Source: Paenibacillus rhizophilus (lineage in GTDB: Bacteria > Bacillota > Bacilli > Paenibacillales > Paenibacillaceae). Taken from it: DNA of 47,400 nt. The stretch lies in assembly GCF_003854965.1 (NCBI RefSeq), contig NZ_RQPI01000023.1, positions 1 to 47,400 of the forward strand, given 5' to 3'. Below are positions 32,568 through 40,997 of this stretch, one piece after another (positions within the stretch are counted from its first letter, which is position 1; every line of letters starts with the position of its first letter). Made by a program: the position numbers and the translations under genes. The notes under the pieces are model-generated. The model made no database searches and was not told the origin of the DNA. It worked only from the letters and a program-made list of their open reading frames with translations.

Positions 32568-33371
32568 ATGCAGATTTCTTCAATTATTGGCCTAGTGCTC
32601 GGTATAATAGCGGTGGTTTATGGTATGTATCTCAAAGGAGCGCCGCTCATCGCCCTCAAAAACCCCGCCGCCTTTACCATCATTCTTGTAGGTACCGCAG
32701 CATCGCTGTTCATGGCCTTCCCGATGTCGGAAATCAAAAAGGTGCCGAAGCTGTTCAAAATTCTGTTTCTCGGCGGGAAGAAGCTGATCGATAAAGGAGA
32801 GGTCATCACCATGTTCATGGAGTGGGCCTCCATTACGCGGCGCGAAGGCCTGCTGGCGCTTGAGTCGAAGGTGGAAGAGATTCAGGATGATTTCCTGCGG
32901 AGCGGCATGCGGATGATTATCGATGGCAACGACCAGGAGTTTGTCCGGGATGTGCTGCTTGAAGATATCCACGCGACCGAAGAGCGCCATAAAACAGGCG
33001 CGCTGATCTTCTCCCAGGCCGGTATGTACGCGCCTACCCTCGGGGTGCTTGGAGCCGTTATCGGTCTGATCGCCGCCCTTGCGGACATGAGCGCGATGGA
33101 GAAGCTGGCACACGCCATCGGCGCGGCCTTTATCGCTACGCTGCTCGGTATTTTTACCGGTTACGTACTTTGGCACCCGATGTCCACCAAGCTGAAGCGT
33201 TTGTCCAAACAGGAAATCCAGATCCGAATGATGATGCTGGAGGGTCTCCTATCGATCCAGTCAGGCGTATCCACCATTGCGATCAACCAGAAGCTTTCCG
33301 TGTTTCTGACCCCTGCGGAACGCGCCAAGCTGAACGAGAAGGAAGGTGCCTCCGGTGAGCAAAAAGACTAG
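32568..33371 (+). CDS. motA: Flagellar motor stator protein MotA
   Basis: 267 residues; four membrane segments (about 3-22, 32-50, 148-170, 180-200) with a large cytoplasmic loop. Hallmark sequence APTLGVLGAVIGLIAALADMS and the charged loop region (RREGLLALES) that contacts FliG. It forms the stator ion channel with MotB. The motB GTG overlaps its end by 17 nt. A sigma-D promoter was looked for but not convincingly found. Confidence 0.95.
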   Translation: MQISSIIGLVLGIIAVVYGMYLKGAPLIALKNPAAFTIILVGTAASLFMAFPMSEIKKVPKLFKILFLGGKKLIDKGEVITMFMEWASITRREGLLALESKVEEIQDDFLRSGMRMIIDGNDQEFVRDVLLEDIHATEERHKTGALIFSQAGMYAPTLGVLGAVIGLIAALADMSAMEKLAHAIGAAFIATLLGIFTGYVLWHPMSTKLKRLSKQEIQIRMMMLEGLLSIQSGVSTIAINQKLSVFLTPAERAKLNEKEGASGEQKD

Positions 33372-34161
33372 ACACGAGGAACATGAGGAGCACGCCGACG
33401 AATCCTGGCTCCTCCCCTATTCCGACCTGATGACGCTGCTCGTCGCCCTGTTTCTGGTGCTGTACGCCATGAGCGCAACGGATGCGAAGAAATTCGAGGA
33501 AATGGCCCAGGCGTTCAACTCCGCCCTCAATGGAGGAACGGGAGTGCTGGATCATTCATCCATGGCCCCTACCAACAGCGATTTGGATCAAGGAAAATCT
33601 ACAAAGCTGAACACGATCGCAGAAAAGAACAGCACGGAAGCCGATCTCGACAAGCTCCGCAAGAAGGAACAGGAGGAACTGGAAAAGCTGAAGAAGCAGT
33701 TTGACCAGTATATCAAGAACAACGGCCTTACCGATCTGCTCAGTACGAAACTGAACCAGTCGCAGCTTTTGATTACGATCAGCGACAACGCGCTGTTCGC
33801 CTCCGGCCAGGCCAACGTCAAGCCGGAATCCCGGCAGCTCGCCAGATCGATCTCGCAAATGCTTCAGCAGTTCCCGGATTACGAGGTGGTCGTGCAGGGT
33901 TATACCGACAACATTCCGATTTCCAACAGCGAATACTCCTCCAACTGGGATCTTAGCGCCAACCGGGCTCTGCAGTTCATGAAGATTCTGCTGGTGAATC
34001 CCTATCTGAAGCCGGAAAAGTTCAGCGTCATTGGCTACGGCGAATACCATCCGATTGCCGATAACTCGACCGCCACCGGACGGGCGAAGAACCGCCGGGT
34101 GGAAGTGTCCATTCTCCGCAAGTACCAGGAGAATAAGAGTACTGCGCTATCCGCCAAATAA
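33355..34161 (+). CDS. motB: Flagellar motor stator protein MotB
   Basis: 268 residues from GTG 33355 (GAAGGAAGG upstream, inside motA). A short basic/acidic tail leads to one membrane helix with the proton-binding D24 (LLPYSDLMTLLVALFLVLYAMS), consistent with a H+-type stator. A Lys/Glu-rich coiled coil (about 85-125) precedes an OmpA-like peptidoglycan-binding domain (VVQGYTDNIPISNSEYSSNWDLSANRAL). Confidence 0.95.
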   Translation: MSKKTRHEEHEEHADESWLLPYSDLMTLLVALFLVLYAMSATDAKKFEEMAQAFNSALNGGTGVLDHSSMAPTNSDLDQGKSTKLNTIAEKNSTEADLDKLRKKEQEELEKLKKQFDQYIKNNGLTDLLSTKLNQSQLLITISDNALFASGQANVKPESRQLARSISQMLQQFPDYEVVVQGYTDNIPISNSEYSSNWDLSANRALQFMKILLVNPYLKPEKFSVIGYGEYHPIADNSTATGRAKNRRVEVSILRKYQENKSTALSAK

Positions 34162-34215
34162 CGGCGCTTAGCTGGCGGCAGAGTAAAGTGTTGCCCTTCT
34201 ATGTTTTATAAAATA

Positions 34216-34267
34216 CAAAGAGCTGCTTTCGCCACCCGCATCGGGGCCGTAAGCAGCTCTTTATTTG
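34216..34267 (+). terminator. motAB terminator
   Basis: AAAGAGCTGCTT/AAGCAGCTCTTT with a central loop, then ATTTGTG; between convergent genes. Confidence 0.82.
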
Positions 34268-34318
34268 TGTCCATCGCTCTTAGAGAACCGGCTCTGGAGT
34301 CTTGATCGCTGGAGTCTT

Positions 34319-35020
34319 TTATTGAAGTCTATAGCTCAGCATGTCGCCAAGCTCTTTCTTCTCCGCTAGCGTAAGATCGCGCCACTTGCCTACCTGAAGG
34401 TTCCCCAAGCGGATATTCATGATTCGAATACGCTGCAGCCGCCGCACTTCATAGCCGAAGGCGCTGCACATCCGGCGGATCTGCCGGTTCTTCCCTTCGG
34501 TCAGGATAATCCGAAATACCCGCTCCGTCATCCGGGTAACCTGACAGGGCAGCGTCTTCTCTCCAAGAATCTTTACCCCGCTGGACATTCCGGCGACAAA
34601 GGAAGGCGTAATCGGACGGTCCACGGTAACGACATACTCCTTCTCATGCCGGCCTTCTGCGCGCAGTATTTTGTTTACGATATCCCCATCATTGGTCAGG
34701 AGGATCAGACCTTCCGAATCCTTGTCCAGCCGACCGATTGGAAAAATCCGCTCATGATGTCCGACAAAATCCACGATATTTCCTTTAATGTGGCCCTCTG
34801 TTGTTGAAGTAATGCCGACCGGCTTGTTCAGTGCGATATAAACGGTCTGGGATTCGCTCTCCAGCCTTTTCCCGTCTATCCGCACATCATCTCCCGCTTC
34901 AGCCTGGCTGCCGAGCACGGCGCGTTCGCCGTTAATGGTCACCCGGCCGCTTTCCACCAGCTTATCCGCCTCACGCCGCGAGCAGTAGCCGGTCTCGCTG
35001 ATAAACTTGTTAATTCTCAT
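34319..35020 (-). CDS. rluF: 23S rRNA pseudouridine synthase, RluF type
   Basis: 233 residues from ATG 35020; the frame runs further upstream but an S4 start MRINKFISETGYCSRREADKL and the ACGGAG RBS fix it here. S4 domain first, then the RsuA/RluB/E/F catalytic domain with D in FPIGRLDKDSEGLILLTNDGD, followed by HEKEYVVTVDRPIT and QIRRMCSAFGYEVRRL. The closing RIMNIRLGNLQVGKWRDLT block is RluF-like. RBS overlaps the stop of the histidine kinase upstream, so the two form a unit. Confidence 0.92.
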   Translation of the reverse strand: MRINKFISETGYCSRREADKLVESGRVTINGERAVLGSQAEAGDDVRIDGKRLESESQTVYIALNKPVGITSTTEGHIKGNIVDFVGHHERIFPIGRLDKDSEGLILLTNDGDIVNKILRAEGRHEKEYVVTVDRPITPSFVAGMSSGVKILGEKTLPCQVTRMTERVFRIILTEGKNRQIRRMCSAFGYEVRRLQRIRIMNIRLGNLQVGKWRDLTLAEKKELGDMLSYRLQ

Positions 35021-35030
35021 GATGCTATAG

Positions 35031-37352
35031 TCACTCCGTTTCTTTTCCTGTACCGGCTTCCGCGTTGACAGGTCCCGCGCTCTCAATGGCGGCCGGGAGC
35101 GCAATCGTTACCGAGGTTCCCCGGCCGACCTGACTTTCAATCTCCATCATTCCTTTATGGGCTTGAATAATCCGCTGGCTGATCATCAGGCCAAGTCCCG
35201 TTCCCGTCTCCTTGTTCGTAAAGAACGGCTGTCCAAGCTTTGGCAGCATCTCCGCCGGGATGCCTTCTCCCTCATCGGTAATGACAATAACGATTGAATC
35301 TTCGATACGCTTCTGTTCCAATGTTAGCGTTCCGCCTGCGGACATGGACTCAATTCCGTTTTTGATAATATTGATAAATACCTGCTTTAGTTGGTTCTCT
35401 TCACAGTGTACCATTGCCGGAGTTATTTCAAACTCATCCTTGACCTCGATATTATGCAAATGGGCCTGACTGTCCAGCAAGGAGATGACATCATGCAGAA
35501 TTTGGCGGACGTCCTTTTGCTGAAACCGCACCGCCTGCGGCTTGGCCAATATAAGAAATTCGCTGACAATCAGATTGATCCGCTCAAGTTCCGAGAGCAT
35601 CAAATCCACATGCAGGGGGACAAGCATCTGTTTTTCCCTTTGCAGCTGTAAAAAACCCCTCAGCGTCGTCAGCGGATTCCGGATTTCATGGGCCACGCCG
35701 GCGGCAAGCTGACCAACGGTAGTAAGCTTCTCGGATTGTCTGAGCAGCTCTTCCATCCGGTTCCGCTCCGTCATATCCCGTGAGACATGCACGAAGGACA
35801 GCGGATTGCCCTCTTCGTCCCGTATGACAGAGGTGCTGACGCTGACTTCGACGACAGATCCGTCCCGTTTCAAACGCCGCGTCTCCGTCGGAGGCAGATG
35901 TGCTCCCCGGATAAGCCACTGAAGCCTAGTTCCCTCTTCTTTAGATGCGGAGTCCGGAACGAGATCGATGATCCTGCCTACAACCTCGCGTTCTCTCCAG
36001 CCGTATAGCTCTTCAAAAGCGCGGTTAACGCTGATGATCCTGCCGGTCATATCCGACGTATGGATCGCATCGGAAGTACCGTTGATCACCGACTCCAGAT
36101 GCTCTTTTACCTCCCGGTTCTCCTCAAGTGTCTGCCTTAGACGGCTTGTGTGCAGGGCAAGATTTCGCGTCATGGCGTTAATGCGCAGCGCCAGCTGCCC
36201 CAGCTCGTCCCTGCTTCCGACCTCCAGCGGCGGCTCGAACTTGCCCCGGGAGACGTCCTGAACCTTGGTGAGTATCGCCTGAATGGGCCGAATAATAAAA
36301 CCCGCCAGAATGTTGCTTCCCGCGAGGAACAATGCAAGCAGCAGGAGGGAACTCCGGATGTTGTTCCATAATTGTTCTCTAATGACCGACGTAATGACCG
36401 AGTAATCGATCACTACGCTGATAACATAGGCGCCCGAATCGGGCAGGGTAACCGGAATAAAGCTCTTCATCACCCTTACACCGCGTGCCGTCGCATCCAC
36501 CATGACGGGCTCTTTTTTGGCCAGTGCTTCTTTCACCGCCCATTTGTCCCGCTCTACGTCTCCGAACCGGTAGGTACCGTACGTAATCGGCCGGTTGCGC
36601 AGTTTGACATTTACACTGTCGGTGCCGTCCGGAGCCATAGTGGAAGAACCGAATGTGGAGGGATTGATGCCTGTAATCTCTAAAATATCAGGGTTTACCT
36701 CCATGGTCTGCTTCACAATTTCTTCCGGACTCATAATTCTGACATAATCGCTAATAGACGTGCTCCGGATATACGGATCGATAATGTAATTGCTTCGTCC
36801 GTCATAGTAATAGCCCCACTTCTCGATAAACTCGGGATTGGAGGATGAATACTCAAAAGGACCGGACCAAAAATGCTCCATGCGCTGCCCTTTGGCAACC
36901 GATACTTCCCGTCCTTCGAACAGATCAACAAATGCCGTATACCAAAATCCAAAGCCTTTTGTAGGTAAGTCTAGTTCTTTGGGGTCCGAGGACTTCTTCA
37001 CCACAATGTCGTCCTTGGTCCTGACAAGCAGCGAAATATTGGAAACCCCTACTTTCGAGGCCAGTTTCTTCAATTCGGCATTCGTTACGTTCGCTATATC
37101 GGGGTCCAAGTCGCTGGATATCAAAATGGCAGCCATCCGCAAATTTTGCGCTATCAGCTGTTCCGCATAATTGGAGCTGTAGTTGCTCTGTTCTACGGAA
37201 ACGGCAATCTGCATGGCCGCCGTCTTCATGTTTCTCTCGGTCTCGCTTCGCAGATTATTGCGGGTCGCATAGGAATCAAGAGTCAAATTCAGTGCCAGAA
37301 TAAGTAGTACGGAGCCGAATATTATTGCAGAAAGCTTCGTTTTTATAGACAA
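35031..37352 (-). CDS. PAS-domain sensor histidine kinase, sporulation-kinase-like
   Basis: 773 residues, TTG start at 37352 (AAGAGGTG upstream). TM1 about 7-25, a long extracellular sensor region (about 28-330) with no recognised ligand domain, TM2 about 335-357, HAMP about 358-407, PAS about 418-530. HisKA with H555 (AAGVAHEIRNPLTTLRGFLQL) and a HATPase: N box (NQLKQVFINIIKNGIESM), TDEGEGIP, GTGLGLMISQ. The H box is very close to those of KinA-type kinases that phosphorylate Spo0F. No response regulator gene is adjacent, as usual for phosphorelay kinases; rluF follows at 10 nt. Linked by function, not position, to the broken spo0F. Confidence 0.93.
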   Translation of the reverse strand: MSIKTKLSAIIFGSVLLILALNLTLDSYATRNNLRSETERNMKTAAMQIAVSVEQSNYSSNYAEQLIAQNLRMAAILISSDLDPDIANVTNAELKKLASKVGVSNISLLVRTKDDIVVKKSSDPKELDLPTKGFGFWYTAFVDLFEGREVSVAKGQRMEHFWSGPFEYSSSNPEFIEKWGYYYDGRSNYIIDPYIRSTSISDYVRIMSPEEIVKQTMEVNPDILEITGINPSTFGSSTMAPDGTDSVNVKLRNRPITYGTYRFGDVERDKWAVKEALAKKEPVMVDATARGVRVMKSFIPVTLPDSGAYVISVVIDYSVITSVIREQLWNNIRSSLLLLALFLAGSNILAGFIIRPIQAILTKVQDVSRGKFEPPLEVGSRDELGQLALRINAMTRNLALHTSRLRQTLEENREVKEHLESVINGTSDAIHTSDMTGRIISVNRAFEELYGWREREVVGRIIDLVPDSASKEEGTRLQWLIRGAHLPPTETRRLKRDGSVVEVSVSTSVIRDEEGNPLSFVHVSRDMTERNRMEELLRQSEKLTTVGQLAAGVAHEIRNPLTTLRGFLQLQREKQMLVPLHVDLMLSELERINLIVSEFLILAKPQAVRFQQKDVRQILHDVISLLDSQAHLHNIEVKDEFEITPAMVHCEENQLKQVFINIIKNGIESMSAGGTLTLEQKRIEDSIVIVITDEGEGIPAEMLPKLGQPFFTNKETGTGLGLMISQRIIQAHKGMMEIESQVGRGTSVTIALPAAIESAGPVNAEAGTGKETE

Positions 37353-37527
37353 GCTAATTTTTCACCTCTTAGCCGGCTGGTCATTTCTAACGTTTATTCA
37401 ATAATTATCATACCTTTTGCCCTTCCATTTGAAAAGCATTTAAAAACATTTATATGAAGCATTCCGTTTTCTCAACATTGAAAATCCATCGCTACTTCTC
37501 TACAATAGGATAGAAAGAGTCCACAGG
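37353..37527. other. Intergenic region before the histidine kinase
   Basis: AT-rich; it must hold the promoter of the minus-strand kinase but I cannot assign it. No gene. Confidence 0.4.
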
Positions 37528-37610
37528 TTATGCACATATAAACAAAATCAACATCCCCCATGTGTATAAAATTGTGGATAACAACCGGGTTTTCCACAGA
37601 GTTATGCACA
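37528..37610. promoter_or_regulatory. DnaA-box cluster upstream of tadA
   Basis: Five DnaA boxes in 83 bp. Four match TTATNCACA exactly: TTATGCACA 37528-37536 (+), TTATACACA 37561-37569 (-), TTATCCACA 37573-37581 (-), TTATGCACA 37602-37610 (+). A fifth, TTTTCCACA at 37590-37598 (+), has one mismatch. The boxes lie on both strands 64-146 nt before the tadA start. It is not oriC (dnaA/dnaN are absent), so it may bind DnaA to titrate it or to regulate tadA. Confidence 0.88.
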
Positions 37611-37673
37611 ATTTGTTAAGAACGAATACTCGTTCGCAGAACAATCCGGCCCGGAGCGGAAAGGAAGAATCTT

Positions 37674-38192
37674 TTGAACAACTGGGATAATGGGACATCC
37701 TCTGGGCAGCAGGAAGAACATGAACGGTGGATGAGCGAAGCAATCGCGGAAGCCCAAAAAGCGGAGGCGCTGGGCGAAGTCCCGATCGGTGCGGTCATTG
37801 TCAGGGATGGCGAGATTATCGGAAGAGGATATAACTTGCGCGAAACGACGATGGATTCCACAGCTCATGCGGAAATGGTGGCGATTCGCGAAGCGAGCGC
37901 CGCGCTGAACTCCTGGCGACTGCTGGAATGCACTTTATACGTTACACTCGAGCCGTGTCCGATGTGCGCGGGAGCCATCGTACAGTCCAGAGTTCCGCTT
38001 ACGGTGTACGGCACGCCCGATCCGAAAGCAGGCTGCGCCGGGACATTAATGAATTTGCTGGAGGAACCGCGGTTCAACCATCGGACCGAAGTCATATCCG
38101 GCATTAGGCAGGCGGAATGCGCCGGACTCCTGACCTCCTTCTTCCGCCGGCTCCGGCAGGAGCGCCTGCAGAAAAATGCCAGGGAGGAATAA
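37674..38192 (+). CDS. tadA: tRNA-specific adenosine deaminase
   Basis: 172 residues, TTG start at 37674 (AAAGGAAG upstream). It converts A34 to inosine in tRNA-Arg(ACG). Zinc site H65-A-E67 (STAHAEMVAI) and P-C95-x-x-C98 (EPCPMCAGAIVQSRV). The N-terminal 15 residues before HERWM are extra and poorly conserved. Followed 6 nt later by a GNAT gene. Confidence 0.95.
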   Translation: MNNWDNGTSSGQQEEHERWMSEAIAEAQKAEALGEVPIGAVIVRDGEIIGRGYNLRETTMDSTAHAEMVAIREASAALNSWRLLECTLYVTLEPCPMCAGAIVQSRVPLTVYGTPDPKAGCAGTLMNLLEEPRFNHRTEVISGIRQAECAGLLTSFFRRLRQERLQKNAREE

Positions 38193-38198
38193 GCGGCA

Positions 38199-38777
38199 AT
38201 GTCATTCATTTTAACTAATCAATCGGCCGGGATTTATCTTGCCCCGATCCGCTCTCAGAACGCGGAGAGCCTGCTGGAACTGCGCCTGCGCAACCGCAGC
38301 GTCCACAGCCGCTATGAGCCCGAGAGGGAAGACGGCTTCTTTACATTGAAAGGCCAAAAGCAGCTCATTCTTCAGCGAATGGAGGATGAGGAACTGGACA
38401 GAGCGTATATGTTCGGGATCTATTCTGCCGAAGAGGAACGTTTAATCGGACAGATTACCATCAACAACATTGTACGCGGGGTGGGCCAGTTTGCCGATCT
38501 CGGCTATTTTATCGACCATAAGCATCAAGGGCGGGGCTTTATGACGGGAGCTGTCGGCCTGGCCGCGGAATATGCTTTTCAGGTACTCGGTCTGCACCGG
38601 CTGCAAGCCGCCATTCTCCTGCATAACGACGCTTCCAGAAGGGTCTTGGAGAAGAACGGGTTTCAGCCGGAAGGCATTGCGCGCCGCTTCCTTAAGATCA
38701 ATGGACAGTGGCAGGACCACCGGACTTACGCCCTTTTGGCCGATGAGGCTTCCTCTGCGGGAAATCCGCCGATGTAA
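38199..38777 (+). CDS. GNAT-family N-acetyltransferase, RimJ/RimL-like
   Basis: 192 residues. The pattern FADLGYFIDHKHQGRGFMTGAV (acetyl-CoA loop), LGLHRLQAAILLHNDASRRVLEKNGFQPEG and RRFLKINGQWQDHRTYALL is the RimJ/RimL/YdaF type that acetylates protein N-termini or small molecules. RBS GGGAGG before ATG 38199, only 6 nt after tadA, so cotranscribed. Confidence 0.92.
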   Translation: MSFILTNQSAGIYLAPIRSQNAESLLELRLRNRSVHSRYEPEREDGFFTLKGQKQLILQRMEDEELDRAYMFGIYSAEEERLIGQITINNIVRGVGQFADLGYFIDHKHQGRGFMTGAVGLAAEYAFQVLGLHRLQAAILLHNDASRRVLEKNGFQPEGIARRFLKINGQWQDHRTYALLADEASSAGNPPM

Positions 38778-38892
38778 ACATCTGCCGTTCAGGGCTTAAG
38801 TCGCGGATCGATACAATGGCCCCACAAAGCGGAGACTTAGCTTCGAGGCTGCCCAGGTATTGTGAGAACCCCAGAGAACCTAAAAACTCTTA

Positions 38893-38940
38893 CCAAAAAC
38901 CCCGTATAAAGCGTATCTACGCTTTATACGGGGTTTTTGG
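38893..38940. terminator. Perfect 21-bp bidirectional terminator
   Basis: CCAAAAACCCCGTATAAAG... arms pair perfectly over 21 bp around a 6-nt loop between convergent genes. Both strands have a run of T inside the descending arm. Confidence 0.93.
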
Positions 38941-38986
38941 CAAACTGACACACTCTTTTGAATATGCTGCTTTGGGCTCTTCTTGG

Positions 38987-40075
38987 TTAATAGGAACCCA
39001 GCGAGCCAAGCTGCTGCTGCAGCTCTTCCTCGGTAATGACGTCGCTGCCTTGCGGGATGCCGATTTTGAATGCCGGCTTTTCATTAATTTTGCTGTATTG
39101 ATTGCTGCCGGTCAGCGACAATCCTACTTTTGTCCCGTCATCCGGATTGGTGACCTTGACGTCCAGCGCCAGATCCTGATAAACAGGGAATTCATCTTTA
39201 TTGATCGCGGTGTTGAAGCGGAACTGATTCACGGTCAGATACTGATCCAGCTTAGCCAGATTTTTGTCGAACTCTGCCTTCGTCTCGCTATTCTGCAGTT
39301 CCGCCTTGGCATCGTCTAGCTGTTGTTGGTCGATCTGGAGCAAATTCTTGTACTCTTCTTTGGACAGAATATCCAAAATTTTCGGCAGCGCATTGTTGAC
39401 AAAGATGGTTACGGCTTCTTTCACATTCTCATTCGTGATCTGGAACTGCACCACCTGCTTAGCGTCTACGTCCTCCGGGAGATTCGCATCTTTGGGATCG
39501 ATGTTATTAAAATACTTGCTCTCGTCATATTCGGCCAGCAGTGTGCTCAGCACCTCGTTGGAGAGCTTCTGGGTCTTTTGCGTATCCAGCATGCCGGGAT
39601 TAAATTCGGTGCCTTCCTGTTCCGCAAGCTTCTTCAGGTCAAGCATAACGAACTTGCCTACGACATTTTCCGGAATAGGGAGGAACGGAATGCTCGGAAT
39701 CTTAACATACAGCTTCTCCGTCGTCATCACCATCGGAATGGTAAAGCTCATCGTCATATCGCCTTTTAAATTCAATACCAGCGTCATTTCCGTCTGCATC
39801 GGATCGGCCTGATACACGCCATCGACCGAAATGTCCGCGTTCTTGAGCATACTCAGCACCTGTGCCGTCATCCCAGTAGATTGCTCGCTTGGCGCATCAA
39901 TCGTCAGGTTATTGATAACGAACTTGCTCTTCATTTCATAAGAAGTCATTGCAGCCGCTTTGCTTGCCGCTCCCTGCAGTGCTTCCTTCGGAGCCTGTTT
40001 GCTTCCGCACCCTGGAAGGATTACGACTGCTGCAAGCAGCATCGCCGCTGCGGAAATTCCCCACTTTTTAAACAT
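38987..40075 (-). CDS. Putative lipoprotein of unknown function
   Basis: 362 residues. Lipoprotein signal with lipobox VILPGC (C23). The mature part alternates beta strands with charged helices: AMTSYEMKSKFVINNLTI, VDGVYQADPMQTEMTLVLNLKGDMTMSFTIPM, LYVKIPSIPFLPIPENVVGKFVMLDL. This layout resembles lipid-binding LolA/LppX-like lipoproteins or DUF6612-type families, but I cannot assign it. Start ATG 40075 with GAGAGGAG upstream. Ends in a QQQLGSLGSY tail. Confidence 0.78.
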   Translation of the reverse strand: MFKKWGISAAAMLLAAVVILPGCGSKQAPKEALQGAASKAAAMTSYEMKSKFVINNLTIDAPSEQSTGMTAQVLSMLKNADISVDGVYQADPMQTEMTLVLNLKGDMTMSFTIPMVMTTEKLYVKIPSIPFLPIPENVVGKFVMLDLKKLAEQEGTEFNPGMLDTQKTQKLSNEVLSTLLAEYDESKYFNNIDPKDANLPEDVDAKQVVQFQITNENVKEAVTIFVNNALPKILDILSKEEYKNLLQIDQQQLDDAKAELQNSETKAEFDKNLAKLDQYLTVNQFRFNTAINKDEFPVYQDLALDVKVTNPDDGTKVGLSLTGSNQYSKINEKPAFKIGIPQGSDVITEEELQQQLGSLGSY

Positions 40076-40166
40076 TTTTTCTCTCCTCTCCCAATTAAAG
40101 AACTATCTCCCCCTATCTAATGATAAACGATTTACTTCCCCGGATAAACAATTTCAATGAAAAATG

Positions 40167-40319
40167 TTATCCTTGCGGATTGTTATGGCTAACGTGATTC
40201 GCCTGCTTCACCTTCTTGGAGCCGGAAAGCGGCTCCGGACCGTCACTGTTATGACGCGTCTTCATTTCGTCTACCGCGGGCTGTGTTCCGGGAACCTGGA
40301 TCGTCTTCGGCTTGCTCAT
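40167..40319 (-). CDS. sspP: Small acid-soluble spore protein, SspP-like
   Basis: 50 residues from ATG 40319, fixed by a strong AAAGGAGG; the frame runs 12 codons further up but without RBS. The end GPEPLSGSKKVKQANHVSH closely matches the C-terminal PEPLSGSKKVKNRNHTR segment of B. subtilis SspP (CotL), a minor SASP. The N-terminal half is different. If correct it is made in the forespore. The gene is followed by no clear terminator before the lipoprotein. Confidence 0.65.
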   Translation of the reverse strand: MSKPKTIQVPGTQPAVDEMKTRHNSDGPEPLSGSKKVKQANHVSHNNPQG

Positions 40320-40338
40320 GTTGGCGTCCTCCTTTAGG

Positions 40339-40680
40339 TTAGGGATTGGTAACATCTTTCAGCGCTTGTGCGCACTCGTGAATCTGCCGCGTGTACCGCT
40401 GCGCCATCTGCTGTACGGCGTCGGTCCGCTCATCGGTATGCAGTCCGGCCCGCTCGACATCAACAAGGTCTACCGCAACCTCCCGGCTGTCTACATACGT
40501 GCAGCGAAAATCCAGAGAGTAGCTCTGACGTCCCGCCGCGTTAAAATGAATAAGCATGCTCTTCCGGTCGGCTTCGTCAGCCTGTACGGAAAAGCTGTCT
40601 CCATCATCCATAAAAGAGGGAAGACGCTCCTGCCAAGCGGATACGAGCTGCTGCTGGTCCAGCTGTAATTGTTGATCCAT
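40339..40680 (-). CDS. Conserved hypothetical protein
   Basis: 113 residues, ATG 40680 with AGAAGGAGG upstream. Gln-rich N-terminus, a beta stretch (RKSMLIHFNAAGRQSYSLDFRCTYVDSREVAVDLVDVERAG) and a helical C-terminus. No family recognised. It lies 19 nt before the SspP-like gene, so the two probably share a transcript and perhaps a sporulation role. Confidence 0.75.
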   Translation of the reverse strand: MDQQLQLDQQQLVSAWQERLPSFMDDGDSFSVQADEADRKSMLIHFNAAGRQSYSLDFRCTYVDSREVAVDLVDVERAGLHTDERTDAVQQMAQRYTRQIHECAQALKDVTNP

Positions 40681-40782
40681 AAATGTAATCAGCCTCCTTC
40701 TCTAATACATTGCGGAGAAAGCGGGCTTTTTATTCTCTGCTTCTGTACTCCATGTACGCTTTGGCAAGAGTTTCGCCAAACA

Positions 40783-40811
40783 TTAAAAAGCCGTCTCCCG
40801 AAGGAAACGGC
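40783..40811 (-). terminator. Terminator after tRNA-Ser
   Basis: Minus strand GCCGTTTCC-TTCG-GGAGACGGC followed by TTTTTAATG. Confidence 0.9.
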
Positions 40812-40843
40812 CTGTACTCTTACATATTCAAAAATAATGGATA

Positions 40844-40932
40844 TGGCGGAGAGGATGGGATTCGAACCCATGTGAGCTTGCACTCTAACGGTTTTCAAGA
40901 CCGCCCCGTTATGACCGCTTCGGTACCTCTCC
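40844..40932 (-). tRNA. tRNA-Ser(UGA)
   Basis: 89 nt including an encoded CCA. Acceptor stem GGAGAGG/CCTCTCC, anticodon loop CTTGAAA with anticodon TGA, long variable arm typical of class II serine tRNAs, T-arm GGGTTCGAATCCC. It lies 65 nt after serS with no terminator between, so it is probably on the serS transcript, as in B. subtilis. Confidence 0.97.
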
Positions 40933-40997
40933 ATCTGCAGCAAATATCACATGCATTAGAGATTGTACCATATTAGCCTATACGGAAGCAACTCCAT

